Of a DNA stretch of 60,780 nt, positions 1-7,203 are shown in pieces. The stretch is taken from NCBI RefSeq assembly GCF_002195995.1, contig NZ_NHON01000017.1, positions 1-60,780 on the forward strand, given 5' to 3'. How positions within the stretch are numbered: the first letter of the stretch is position 1; every line of letters starts with the position of its first letter. The notes under the pieces are model-generated. The model was not told the origin of the DNA, did not search any database, and saw nothing but the letters and a program-made list of their open reading frames with translations. Source of the stretch: Inquilinus limosus. GTDB lineage: Bacteria > Pseudomonadota > Alphaproteobacteria > DSM-16000 > Inquilinaceae. The translations under genes were made by a program, and so were the position numbers.

Positions 1-304
1 GCCCAGCCGCCGCCGGCGGCTGGGCCGGGACCGGCGCGGTGGCGGCCGGCGGAGCGACGGTGGCGGAGTAGCGCTGCACCAGCCCCTTCAGGTCGGCGAT
101 GAAGTCCGGACTGGCCGCCTTGTCGCGCTCGGCCTGGCTGACCATCCGCGACAGCTCGTCGAGCATCGCCTTGGTCTGGTCCTGCCCCGGCGGCTGCCAG
201 GGAGCGTAGCGCTGGGTGTTCTGGGCCAGGGCCGGCACCGCCAGGACCGTGGTGGACAGGAGGGCGGCGGCGAGGACGGGCAGAAGGGCTCGGACGGGTT
301 TCAT
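1..304 (-). CDS. Secreted protein of unknown function, N-terminal part only
   Basis: A reading frame starts with ATG at 304 and runs open off the left edge of the window, so only about 101 residues are visible. The first 28 residues form a clear signal peptide: Met-Lys-Pro-Val-Arg, then a hydrophobic Ala/Leu/Val core ending in a VPALAQ cleavage region. The mature part is hydrophilic (KAMLDELSRMVSQAERDK) and then becomes Ala/Pro rich towards the edge. I do not recognise the family. A periplasmic or outer-membrane location is inferred from the signal peptide. It is divergent from the leader peptide and DAHP synthase, so 305-518 should hold promoters for both directions. Confidence 0.7.
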   Translation of the reverse strand, partial: MKPVRALLPVLAAALLSTTVLAVPALAQNTQRYAPWQPPGQDQTKAMLDELSRMVSQAERDKAASPDFIADLKGLVQRYSATVAPPAATAPVPAQPPAAAG

Positions 305-518
305 CGACAGGCTCCGCTTCCAGGTCGCGACGGCGATGCGCCGTTCTGACGTGCCGGGCGGCAAGGCTCAAGCCCTTCCGACCGGCGCCCCGGAAAAACC
401 CTTCGGCGGCGCCCCGGTTCCGCCCCTGTGGCCATCGGGCAACTTCCCGAAAGCCCCGATGCCCGGTCCTGATGTTTCCCGAAAGAACCATGGTGACAAA
501 GCCGGGATCGCAGCTTAT

Positions 519-602
519 ATGCAGGACATGACCTTCGTTCGCGCCACCTATTTCTGGTACTTTAGCTTCCCGCCTCCGGCGGCGGAGCGAGGGTGCGCGT
601 GA
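519..602 (+). CDS. Aromatic amino acid leader peptide for DAHP synthase attenuation
   Basis: A 27-codon reading frame, with an alternative start at 528, contains the run TYFWYFSF. Tyr, Phe, Trp, Tyr, Phe and Phe codons fill six of the seven codons from 549 to 569, and another Phe lies at 534. A weak Shine-Dalgarno GGGA at 504-507 fits the 519 start. The stop at 600-602 is followed 26 nt later by a Rho-independent terminator and then by a DAHP synthase gene. This is the classic layout of transcription attenuation by a ribosome stalling on scarce charged tRNA. The mixture of Phe, Tyr and Trp codons suggests a sensor for all three end products. The peptide itself is expected to have no function. 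Confidence 0.75.
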   Translation: MQDMTFVRATYFWYFSFPPPAAERGCA

Positions 603-656
603 TCTGAACGATCAACAGCCGACCCGAGAGCCGCCAGACCTCCTGGCGGCTTTTTT
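574..656 (+). promoter_or_regulatory. Attenuator: alternative RNA hairpins ending in a Rho-independent terminator
   Basis: The terminator is a perfect 9-bp stem, 629-637 with 643-651, with loop 638-642 and six T residues from 651. Upstream, 574-578 (CTCCG) can pair with 583-587 (CGGAG). The segment 578-583 (GGCGGC) is complementary to 630-635 (GCCGCC), which is the left arm of the terminator. A ribosome stalled on the aromatic codons (549-569) would cover 574-578 and free 578-583 to act as antiterminator. The pairings were read by eye; their energies were not computed. Confidence 0.7.
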
Positions 657-691
657 GTTGCCGCCGGCGGGGTGAACCAGGAGCCCAAGCC

Positions 692-1777
692 GTGTTGAAG
701 ACCACCGACGACCTGCGCATCCGCGAGATCAAGGAGCTGAGCACACCCGAGGAGGTGATGCGCGAGTTCCCGCGCGACGCCGTCGCCACCCGCACCGTGA
801 CCGATTCCCGCCGCGCCCTGCACGGCATCCTGCACGGGGCGGACGACCGCCTGGCCGTGGTGATCGGCCCCTGCTCGATCCACGACCCCGCGGCGGCGCT
901 GGACTATGCCCGCCGGCTGCAGCCGCTGCGCCAGCGCCTGGGCGGCGAGCTGGAGATCGTCATGCGGGTCTATTTCGAGAAGCCGCGCACCACGGTCGGC
1001 TGGAAGGGGCTGATCAACGACCCCGACCTCGACGGCAGCTTCCAGATCGACAAGGGGCTGCGGCGGGCGCGCAGCGTGCTGCTGGAGGTCAACCGGCTGG
1101 GGCTGCCGGCGGCCTGCGAGTTCCTGGACATGACCACGCCGCAATACATCGCCGACCTGGTCGGCTGGGGCGCGATCGGCGCCCGCACCACCGAGAGCCA
1201 GATCCATCGCGAGATGGCGTCCGGCCTGTCCTGCCCGGTCGGCTTCAAGAACGGCACCGACGGCAACGTCAAGATCGCGGTCGACGCCGTCTCCTCCGCC
1301 TCCCAGCCGCATCATTTCATGGCGGTGACCAAGACCGGCCGGTCGGCCATCGCCTCGACCGCCGGCAATGACGACGCCCACATCATCCTGCGCGGCGGCA
1401 AGGCGCCGAACTACGACGCCGCCAGCGTCGCGGCCGCCTGCGCCGAGCTGGCCAAGGCCGGGCTGCGGCCGGCGGTGATGATCGACGCCAGCCACGCCAA
1501 CAGCAGCAAGAAGCCGGAGAACCAGCCGAAGGTGGTCGACGACGTGGCGCGCCAGATCGAGGCCGGCGACGGCCGCATCATCGGCGTCATGGTCGAGAGC
1601 CACCTGGTGGCCGGGCGGCAGGAGCTGGTCCCGGGCACGCCGCTGGTCTACGGCCAGAGCATCACCGATGGCTGCATCGGCTGGGACGATTCGGTGGCGG
1701 TGCTGGAGCGGCTGGCCGCCGCGGTCGCGGCGCGTCGGACAGCTGTAACACCACAGTCGTTGACGGCGACCGCCTGA
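692..1777 (+). CDS. aroG: 3-deoxy-7-phosphoheptulonate (DAHP) synthase, class I
   Basis: The 361-residue protein has the layout of the AroF/AroG/AroH type: an N-terminal extension with IREIKELSTPEEV, then the active-site segment VVIGPCSIHD, then YFEKPRTTVGWKG, and later GFKNGTDG and DASHANS. These are hallmark sequences of this family. The enzyme condenses phosphoenolpyruvate and erythrose-4-phosphate, the first step of the shikimate pathway, in the cytoplasm. The GTG start at 692 is set by AGGAG at 679-683. The upstream leader and terminator suggest control by attenuation. The length is typical of E. coli AroG-like enzymes. Which end product inhibits it cannot be read from the sequence, so the aroG symbol is by family only. 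Confidence 0.93.
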   Translation: MLKTTDDLRIREIKELSTPEEVMREFPRDAVATRTVTDSRRALHGILHGADDRLAVVIGPCSIHDPAAALDYARRLQPLRQRLGGELEIVMRVYFEKPRTTVGWKGLINDPDLDGSFQIDKGLRRARSVLLEVNRLGLPAACEFLDMTTPQYIADLVGWGAIGARTTESQIHREMASGLSCPVGFKNGTDGNVKIAVDAVSSASQPHHFMAVTKTGRSAIASTAGNDDAHIILRGGKAPNYDAASVAAACAELAKAGLRPAVMIDASHANSSKKPENQPKVVDDVARQIEAGDGRIIGVMVESHLVAGRQELVPGTPLVYGQSITDGCIGWDDSVAVLERLAAAVAARRTAVTPQSLTATA

Positions 1778-1794
1778 GTCGGGATCATCACACC

Positions 1795-1908
1795 ATGACC
1801 CGCTTCTTCCGAGCTACCACCGCCAGCAAACGACGTCGTCCCATGACGACGGCGGCGCTGCGGTGCGCCGGGAGAGGCGGGGGAGCCGCCGGGACCCGTC
1901 CCGGCTGA
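1795..1908 (+). CDS. Possible Arg/Thr-rich leader peptide upstream of a GNAT gene
   Basis: A 37-codon frame begins at 1795, 18 nt after the DAHP synthase stop, with GGGAT at 1781-1785 as a weak ribosome site. It includes SKRRRPMTTAAL and is rich in Arg codons that are rare in this genome (CGA, CGT, AGA). A Rho-independent terminator follows at 1935-1962, and the GNAT start lies 36 nt beyond. The layout copies that of the DAHP synthase leader, so it may be an attenuator. It could equally be chance coding between a gene and its terminator. A similar Arg-run peptide plus terminator occurs at 20272-20370. Confidence 0.35.
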   Translation: MTRFFRATTASKRRRPMTTAALRCAGRGGGAAGTRPG

Positions 1909-1934
1909 TCCCAACCGGATCCCGACCACCGCAA

Positions 1935-1962
1935 CCCGCCGTCCCCGACCGGCGGGTTTTTT
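1935..1962 (+). terminator. Rho-independent terminator
   Basis: The stem CCCGCCG (1935-1941) pairs with CGGCGGG (1950-1956) around an 8-nt loop and is followed by six T residues (1957-1962). It ends the DAHP synthase transcript, or attenuates read-through into the GNAT gene 36 nt downstream. Confidence 0.85.
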
Positions 1963-1997
1963 CTTGCCGGTCACCGCCGTCCCCGAAGGACCCGACC

Positions 1998-2477
1998 ATG
2001 AGCCACCTGCTGATCCGCCGCGCCACCGCCGACGACGCCGCCGCCGTCCGCGCGCTGACCCGCGCCGCCTATGCCAAATGGGTGCCGGTGATCGGCCGCG
2101 AGCCGACGCCGATGAAGGCCGATTACGACCAGGCGGTGCGCGAGCACCGGATCGACCTGCTGTTCGAGGGCGACGGCCTGGCCGCGCTGATCGAGATCAT
2201 CGACCGCGGCGACCATCTGCTGATCGAGAACCTGGCGGTGGCGCCGGATGCCCAGCGCCGCGGCCACGGCCGCCGCCTGCTGGCCCATGCCGAGGCGCTG
2301 GCGGCCGAGCTGGGGCGGCCGCTGCTGCGCCTCTACACCAATCCGCGCTTCGCCGGGAATGTCGACCTCTATGCCCGCGCCGGCTTCGCCGTGGACCGGG
2401 AGGAGCCGTTCCTGGAGGGCACCACCGTCTATATGAGCAAGCCGGTGCCGCTGGACCGGCCCGGACTCTCCGGCTGA
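1998..2477 (+). CDS. GNAT-family N-acetyltransferase
   Basis: The 159-residue protein begins MSHLLIRRATADDAAAV, the usual first strand of the GNAT fold. It contains the acetyl-CoA binding motif A as LAVAPDAQRRGHGRRLL (about residues 78-94) and a C-terminal NVDLYARAGF segment (motif B). Proteins of this family transfer an acetyl group from acetyl-CoA to a small molecule or protein amine; the substrate is unknown here. The start at 1998 is chosen because AAGGA at 1986-1990 sits 7 nt upstream; a longer open frame upstream covers the terminator and is not used. It lies just after the DAHP synthase terminator, with a possible leader before it. Confidence 0.88.
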   Translation: MSHLLIRRATADDAAAVRALTRAAYAKWVPVIGREPTPMKADYDQAVREHRIDLLFEGDGLAALIEIIDRGDHLLIENLAVAPDAQRRGHGRRLLAHAEALAAELGRPLLRLYTNPRFAGNVDLYARAGFAVDREEPFLEGTTVYMSKPVPLDRPGLSG

Positions 2478-2709
2478 AGGAAAGGGCCCCAGCCTGAACC
2501 CCGATGAAAAATGCGGGGACGATGAAATGCCTGCTATGGGCTCAAGCTGGGACTTGATTCTTATATTCGATTACTTAGAGGTGCAAGACGAATCCTCTTA
2601 TCCGACTTAAGCGTGCATTCAATGCATCAATAAATTGGATAAAATTTGAAGATCCCGCTCGAAAAGGACCGATGCGCCGCCCCGACAGGCCCGGGGCGGC
2701 GCGGGCGCG

Positions 2710-3567
2710 TCAGTCGGGCCGCGCCATATAGGCGGCGAAATCGTCCTTGTGGTCGCGATGCCAGCGCGACAGGGCCGGACGGTTGCGGATGATGTCGTCC
2801 GCCGCCCAGCGGATGCGCTTCTCGTCCATCGCCCGGGTGACGTCGTTGTCGGGGCAGAGGATGTAGAAGTCGCCCCGGCCGAGGCTGCCGAGCATGAACT
2901 CGACCACCTGCTCCGCGCTCCAGGCCGCCGCCGGCTTCTCGGTGGCGCCCCGCGCCGTGATGCCGGTGAAGGTGTAGCCCGGGATCAGCAGATGCGCGGT
3001 GACGCGGCAGCCCTCGGTCTCGCGCAGCGCATGCGCCAGCCCCTCGGTCAGCGCCTTCACCCCGGCCTTGGAGACATTGTAGGCGGTGTCGCCCGGCGGG
3101 GTGGTGATGCCCTGCTTCGACCCGGTGTTGACGATCAGCCCGTCAGCGCCCTGGGCGATCATCGCCGGGGCGAAGGCCTGCACGCCGTGGATCACGCCGT
3201 ACAGGTTGACGTCCAGCACCCGGCGCCAACGGTCGACATTCTCCCACGGGCCGCCGCCATTGCCGATGCCGGCATTGTTCATCAGCACCCCGACCTCGCC
3301 GAAGGCCGACAGGGCGGCGTCGCGCAGCGCCTCGACCTGGCCGATCTGGGACACGTCGGTCGGCACGGCGCGGACATCCGGCGCGCCGCCGGCGGCGATC
3401 TCCGACACCTCGCTTGCGGCGCGGTCCAGCGCCTCGCCGGCCAGGTCGGCCAGCACGATCTTGAGGCCGATCGAGGCAAAGCGTTTCGCGGCGGCCAGGC
3501 CGATGCCGCCGGCGGCGCCGGTGATGACGGCGACCCGGCCGGCCCGGATCGCGGGATGGATGGGCAT
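2710..3567 (-). CDS. SDR-family NAD(P)-dependent oxidoreductase
   Basis: The 285-residue protein has the classical SDR pattern: TGAAGGIG cofactor loop near residues 15-22, NNAGIG near the middle, and the catalytic YNVSK (Tyr-x-x-x-Lys). The start at 3567 is set by GAGGAG six bases upstream on the minus strand; a frame extending further upstream is not supported. Such proteins reduce or oxidise alcohols and ketones with NAD(P)H in the cytoplasm; the substrate is not predictable. The gene stands alone, between an AT-rich 230-nt spacer and a palindromic repeat element. Confidence 0.88.
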   Translation of the reverse strand: MPIHPAIRAGRVAVITGAAGGIGLAAAKRFASIGLKIVLADLAGEALDRAASEVSEIAAGGAPDVRAVPTDVSQIGQVEALRDAALSAFGEVGVLMNNAGIGNGGGPWENVDRWRRVLDVNLYGVIHGVQAFAPAMIAQGADGLIVNTGSKQGITTPPGDTAYNVSKAGVKALTEGLAHALRETEGCRVTAHLLIPGYTFTGITARGATEKPAAAWSAEQVVEFMLGSLGRGDFYILCPDNDVTRAMDEKRIRWAADDIIRNRPALSRWHRDHKDDFAAYMARPD

Positions 3568-4012
3568 GGGAAGCTCCTCGGAGATGTCTGCGGCGATGCC
3601 GGTCGGCCGCCCCGCCGGGGACGGCCCCAGGGGTCTGGGCCCCAGAGATCTGGTCCGGCCGGGGCTGGCCGGCAAGGCCAAGCGGACCGATATGATCGGC
3701 GATGCGCCGCCGGATCCTGCTCCTCTCCGTGTTGCCTCTCCCGCTTGCGGGAGAGGTCGGAGACGCGAAGCGGCTCCGGGTGAGGGCGTTGCGGCGGCGA
3801 CACTAGACTCACGGCTTCAGGACAGGACGGATCGAGCGCTTGCTCACGGCAAAGTCCGTGCGCCTGGCGAGACCGCTGGCCCTCACCCGGACATCCTTCG
3901 GATGTCCGACCTCTCCCGCAAGCGGGAGAGGCAATCTGTGCGTAGGCCGGCCGTTCGCCACCGCACGCGATGTGCAGATGCCGTAGTCGGGGAGAGAAGG
4001 GTGAGTGTCAGC
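3568..4012. other. Intergenic stretch occupied mainly by a palindromic repeat element
   Basis: This 445-nt gap between the SDR start and the chorismate mutase stop holds repeat element R1 (3734-3932). The rest, including 3933-4012, shows no convincing gene. Open frames through here are artefacts of the high GC content. Confidence 0.6.
3734..3932. repeat. Palindromic repeat element, family R1, copy 1
   Basis: A perfect 22-bp palindrome, CCTCTCCCGC-TT-GCGGGAGAGG at 3735-3756, is followed by GTCGGAGACGCGAAGCGG and CCGGGTGAGGG. The other end mirrors this, with the same palindrome at 3910-3931 (centre AA). Between the arms lies a variable spacer and a short ACATCC/GGATGT hairpin. Further copies occur at 14206, 27507 and 52691. 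There is no coding capacity or transposase, so this looks like a REP/MITE-like intergenic element. Confidence 0.85.
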
Positions 4013-4327
4013 CTAACCCCGCACGCCGTCGCGGATGGCCTCGTGGTGGCGGATCACCTCGGCGACGATGAAGGCCAGGAACTTCTCGGCGAAGTCCGGG
4101 TCGAGATGCGATTCCTCGGCCAGCCGGCGCAGCCGTGCGATCTGCGCCGCCTCGCGCCCCGGATCGGCCGGGGGCAGGCCGACCGTCGCCTTCAGCCGCC
4201 CGACCGTCTGCGTGCATTTGAAGCGCTCGGCCAGCAGGTGGACGAGGGCCGCGTCGATGTTGTCGATACTGCTGCGCAGCGCCGCCAGCTCGGGCGGGAT
4301 GGCGGGCTTCTGGGCTTGCTGGTCCAT
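4013..4327 (-). CDS. Chorismate mutase, AroQ type
   Basis: The 104-residue all-helical protein matches the AroQ fold: LRSSIDNIDAALVHLLAERF (helix 1 with its Arg), then VGRLKATVGLPPADPGREAAQ, the loop with the second active-site region, and a C-terminal helix. It converts chorismate to prephenate, the committed step to Phe and Tyr, in the cytoplasm. The start at 4327 (MDQQAQKP) is preferred over an upstream ATG at 4366 because it fits the family length and has AGGTGA upstream. It lacks a prephenate dehydratase domain. It lies 2.2 kb from the DAHP synthase of the same pathway but is not in an operon with it, and is divergent from the DNA glycosylase gene. Confidence 0.88.
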   Translation of the reverse strand: MDQQAQKPAIPPELAALRSSIDNIDAALVHLLAERFKCTQTVGRLKATVGLPPADPGREAAQIARLRRLAEESHLDPDFAEKFLAFIVAEVIRHHEAIRDGVRG

Positions 4328-4456
4328 CAGGTCACCTGGGATCGGAAAGGTCCGACCATACGGCACCTCTTCCGCCGGGCCAAGCCGGGGAGCCCAGGCT
4401 GCGGCAAAGGGTGGATTCCGCTTGCGCAGGCCGCCGCGGTCACGGAGACAGGCCGG

Positions 4457-5047
4457 ATGCCCGATGCGCCCTCCCCTGCCCCGGCGCCGCTGGACCGCAG
4501 CGCCTTCACGGCGGATGTCGTCTCCGTCGCCCGCGCCCTGATCGGCACCACCCTGCTGGTCGACGGCGTCGGCGGCGTGGTGGTCGAGACCGAGGCCTAT
4601 GACCCGACCGACCCGGCGTCACACAGCTTCGCCGGGCCGACCCCGCGCAACGCCCCGATGTTCGGGCCGGTCGGCCACGCCTATGTCTACCGGTCCTACG
4701 GGCTGCACTGGTGCCTGAACCTGGTGTGCGACGCCGCCCGCCCGGGCAGCGCCGTGCTGATCCGGGCGATCGCGCCGACCGAGGGGATCGAGATCATGCG
4801 CGCGCGGCGCGGCCTGGAGGCGCCGCGCCTCTTGTGCGCCGGCCCCGGCCGGCTGGCCCAGGCGCTGGGCGTCACCGGGGCAATGACCGGCCTGCCGCTG
4901 GACGCGCCGCCCTTCCGGCTGCTGCCGCGGACCGAGGCCGAGCCGGCGATCGCGGTCGGGCCGCGCATCGGCCTGACCCGCGGCGTCGCCACGCCCTGGC
5001 GCTTCGGCCTGGCCGGATCGCCCTATCTCAGCAGGCCGCTCCGCTGA
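4457..5047 (+). CDS. mpg: 3-methyladenine DNA glycosylase (AAG/Mpg family)
   Basis: The 196-residue protein shows the AAG family signatures VVETEAYDP (catalytic Glu), FGPVGHAYVYRSYGLHWCLN and the C-terminal GLTRGVATPWRF. The enzyme removes alkylated purines from DNA, starting base excision repair. The start at 4457 has GGAGA at 4444-4448; a longer upstream frame is just open GC-rich sequence. The gene is divergent from chorismate mutase and convergent with the glycine-rich protein gene, so it is probably monocistronic. Confidence 0.93.
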   Translation: MPDAPSPAPAPLDRSAFTADVVSVARALIGTTLLVDGVGGVVVETEAYDPTDPASHSFAGPTPRNAPMFGPVGHAYVYRSYGLHWCLNLVCDAARPGSAVLIRAIAPTEGIEIMRARRGLEAPRLLCAGPGRLAQALGVTGAMTGLPLDAPPFRLLPRTEAEPAIAVGPRIGLTRGVATPWRFGLAGSPYLSRPLR

Positions 5048-5085
5048 AGGGCCGGGGCGGGCGAACCCTGCCCCGGCCGCCCCGC

Positions 5086-5442
5086 TCAGAGGTGGAAGTC
5101 GAGGTGGCCGAACAGGCCGCCCAGGACGCTGCCCAGCGCGTCGCCGACGCCGTCCGCCACATGGCCGACCGCCTCGCCCACGCCGCCGACCACATCGCCG
5201 ACGGCCGACTGGGCGCCATCGAGCACCGCGCCGACGGCGTGAGTGGCGCCACCGACCACGTCGCCGACCGCGTCGCCGACGACCGCGCCGACTTCGCCCA
5301 CCACGCCGCCGACGATCTCGCCGGTCTCACCCACCGCCGTGCCGACGGTGCTGCCGACGCCAGCGACCGCGCCGCCCAGCACGTCACCGGCATCGTGCAG
5401 CAGGCCGCCGAGAAGGCCGGTCAGATCAAGAATGCCGCTCAT
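5086..5442 (-). CDS. Small Gly/Val-rich protein with glycine-zipper repeats, unknown function
   Basis: The 118-residue protein is almost entirely a run of Gly spaced three or four apart with Val/Ala between (for example GEIVGGVVGEVGAVVGDAVG), and regular acidic residues. It ends in FGHLDFHL. It has no signal peptide and no Cys. AGGAGA lies directly before the start, so translation is likely. Glycine zippers pack helices in membranes or assemblies, and similar composition occurs in small pore-forming or amyloid-like proteins, but I do not recognise a family. The gene is divergent from the luxR gene and shares its 0.5-kb AT-richer upstream region, which contains a degenerate lux-box-like site at 5655-5674. 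Confidence 0.65.
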   Translation of the reverse strand: MSGILDLTGLLGGLLHDAGDVLGGAVAGVGSTVGTAVGETGEIVGGVVGEVGAVVGDAVGDVVGGATHAVGAVLDGAQSAVGDVVGGVGEAVGHVADGVGDALGSVLGGLFGHLDFHL

Positions 5443-5947
5443 GAACTTCTCCTGTGTGTCGCAAGGATTCGGATCCGCGCCGGGCCGGGCCGCCTTGATC
5501 GGGCCGTTTCAGAAGAAAGCACCGCGAGAGATATTCTTTCCCGACCGAGAAAAGAATATATCCAGCGGACTCGCCACCTCCCGGGCGCCAGATCGGCCGA
5601 AGCGCAGAAATCGGCCGACGGAAGCCATTCCTATCATTCCATGTCTTCAAATATACCTGATATGTTATGCAGATTGACTGGACTTGTCGGCCCTCAGATC
5701 GAGTCATCTCCGCGCCAGAACGGGCCTCGGACGGATCAATCCGCGCAAACATCCCCGTGGCGGCTTGTCGCAGGCCGGCCTTCCATACCACCTTATGCGA
5801 ATCTTTCTTGGCGAGAAGCGCCAATAGAAATAGGATGAGGATTGCCGAAGTGACTGTAATGTGACACGGCATAACTAAAATAATGCATAAAATTAAAATA
5901 ACTGGGGGGATAACAAACAAGAAAGCACGATGCGGCGAGGATCAAAG
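5443..5947. promoter_or_regulatory. AT-rich divergent control region between the glycine-rich gene and luxR
   Basis: This 505-nt region is much richer in A+T than its surroundings, especially 5840-5930, and has no convincing gene. It must carry the promoters for both flanking genes. A degenerate lux-box-like dyad, ACCTGA-TATGTTAT-GCAGAT, lies at 5655-5674. It keeps the CTG and CAG cores in the correct 20-bp spacing but departs from consensus at several positions. It could serve luxR autoregulation or control of the glycine-rich gene. Confidence 0.45.
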
Positions 5948-6673
5948 ATGGATCAAATTTTTCGGGATTTCATCCTATACCTACCAACGGTCCACAGCCG
6001 GCAGGCGATCCACGACCTGCTGGAGCGGACGATTCACGGATATGGCCTGAGACACTACGCCTACGTCAGCTTCCCGTCGGGGGAGGCCGACAGGCCGCTG
6101 ATGCTGACCACCTATCCGGACAGCTGGGTCGAGCGCTATGGCGAGCAGCGCTACGACCGCGTCGACCCGGTGATCGCCCGCGCGGTCGGCACCATGCTGC
6201 CCTTCGCCTGGACGCTCGACACGCTGGCCCAGCCGTCGACCCGCCGGCTGAAGGCGTTCCTCGACGACGCGGCCGAGGCCGGCATCCGCCGCGGCGTCAC
6301 CATCCCGATCCATGACCGCCAGGGCCGCGCCTCCAGCCTGACGCTGGCCGAATTCGGCCTGGAGCCGGACTTCCAGCGCTGCATCGACCGGCACCAGCAC
6401 GCCCTGCACCTGGTCGCGCTGCATCTTCACGCCCGGCTGCGCCAGGACGAGCGGCCCGAGCCGCAGGCGCGGCCGACGCTGACGCCGCGCGAGATCGACT
6501 GCCTGCAATGGGCGGCCAAGGGCAAGAGCGCGTCGGATATCGCCGAGATCATGCGGATCAGCCGCCGGACGGTGGTGTTCCACACCGAGAATGCGAAACA
6601 GAAATTCGGGGTGGCGACCCTGTCACAGGCGATCGCCAGAGGATTGATGCATGACATCATCATCTGCGCGTGA
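5948..6673 (+). CDS. LuxR-family quorum-sensing regulator (AHL receptor), no luxI nearby
   Basis: The 241-residue protein has an N-terminal autoinducer-binding domain and a C-terminal LuxR helix-turn-helix. All six residues conserved in AHL receptors are present at a constant offset of +3 from TraR: Trp60, Tyr64, Asp73, Pro74, Trp88 and Gly116. The DNA-binding domain keeps Glu182, Leu186 and Gly192 in LTPREIDCLQWAAKGKS. It should therefore bind an acyl-homoserine lactone and activate transcription. The start at 5948 follows GAGGA at 5937-5941. An ATG at 5930 in the same frame lacks a ribosome site. A near-consensus lux box begins 6 nt after the stop, before the mbtH/NRPS genes. No synthase gene is in the window. 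Confidence 0.93.
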   Translation: MDQIFRDFILYLPTVHSRQAIHDLLERTIHGYGLRHYAYVSFPSGEADRPLMLTTYPDSWVERYGEQRYDRVDPVIARAVGTMLPFAWTLDTLAQPSTRRLKAFLDDAAEAGIRRGVTIPIHDRQGRASSLTLAEFGLEPDFQRCIDRHQHALHLVALHLHARLRQDERPEPQARPTLTPREIDCLQWAAKGKSASDIAEIMRISRRTVVFHTENAKQKFGVATLSQAIARGLMHDIIICA

Positions 6674-6678
6674 TCGAA

Positions 6679-6698
6679 ACCTGTAAACCTATACAGCT
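6679..6698 (+). promoter_or_regulatory. lux box upstream of the mbtH-NRPS operon
   Basis: The 20-bp dyad ACCTGT-AAACCTAT-ACAGCT differs from a perfect ACCTGT-N8-ACAGGT inverted repeat at one position. It lies between the luxR stop and the mbtH start, 258 nt upstream of the latter. The position suits LuxR-dependent activation of the biosynthetic operon with a 5' leader of about 200 nt. Confidence 0.8.
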
Positions 6699-6955
6699 CA
6701 CAACAGCTTTCGATTCCCACCACAGTCCGCGCGATTAGGACTCATTGGGGCTGCTGGTTCCGGAACGGCGCGCCTGCCCCGCGCTGTCCGGCCCAGCGAA
6801 GCGAGGCGATGTGCGGATCGCGATGGCTCGAGGCACCGCCGCCGGGCGGCGAAAGCTTCCAACGCGAATCCTCTTCGACAATTTGCGCCAGCCCCTGGCA
6901 GCGCCGCGTCGCGGCGCCGCCGGCATGGCTGCGCGCCGGCATGGTGGAGCGTGAC

Positions 6956-7156
6956 GTGACCAGCGTTTTCGACAATCCGGAAGGCCGTTTCCACGTCCTC
7001 ATCAACGGCGAAGGGCAGCATTCGCTGTGGCCGGCCTTCATCCCGGTCCCGGACGGCTGGACCCCGGTGCTGCGCGATGCCGCCCGCCCCGACTGCCAGC
7101 ACCATATCGACACCCATTGGACCGATCTGCGCCCGAAATCGCTGGCTGGTTGCTGA
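6956..7156 (+). CDS. MbtH-like protein, NRPS adenylation partner
   Basis: The 66-residue protein begins MTSVFDNPEGRFHVLING and continues with QHSLWP, PDGW and WTDLRPKSL, the full signature of MbtH-like proteins. These bind and activate or stabilise adenylation domains of NRPSs. The GTG start at 6956 is chosen because GGAG at 6946-6949 is correctly spaced and the resulting N-terminus is the family norm; an ATG at 6941 in frame would add five residues. It lies 47 nt before the NRPS gene, its evident partner, and downstream of the lux box. Confidence 0.93.
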   Translation: MTSVFDNPEGRFHVLINGEGQHSLWPAFIPVPDGWTPVLRDAARPDCQHHIDTHWTDLRPKSLAGC

Positions 7157-7203
7157 CGACGGCAGCCGGGCGCCCCTCCATTATCCTGCGAGCGAGTTGA
7201 GCC

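Noticed and set aside
2478-2709. AT-rich spacer after the GNAT gene as a possible small gene or RNA
   Set aside because: Only a 17-codon frame without a convincing ribosome site was found, and there is no clear terminator or promoter pair for an RNA gene.
3734-3932. Possibility that the R1 repeats form a CRISPR array or an insertion sequence
   Set aside because: Copies are far apart, consist of inverted rather than direct repeats, have no regular spacers, and carry no transposase frame.
5426-5920. A minus-strand frame with a hydrophobic start in the luxR upstream region
   Set aside because: It overlaps the better supported glycine-rich gene, has codon use unlike the genome and no ribosome site. 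The hydrophobic stretch comes from AT-rich promoter DNA.
5948-7156. Search for a luxI-type AHL synthase near the LuxR gene
   Set aside because: No protein in the window has the LuxI pattern; GNAT at 1998-2477 has ordinary acetyltransferase motifs. The LuxR is an orphan within this window.
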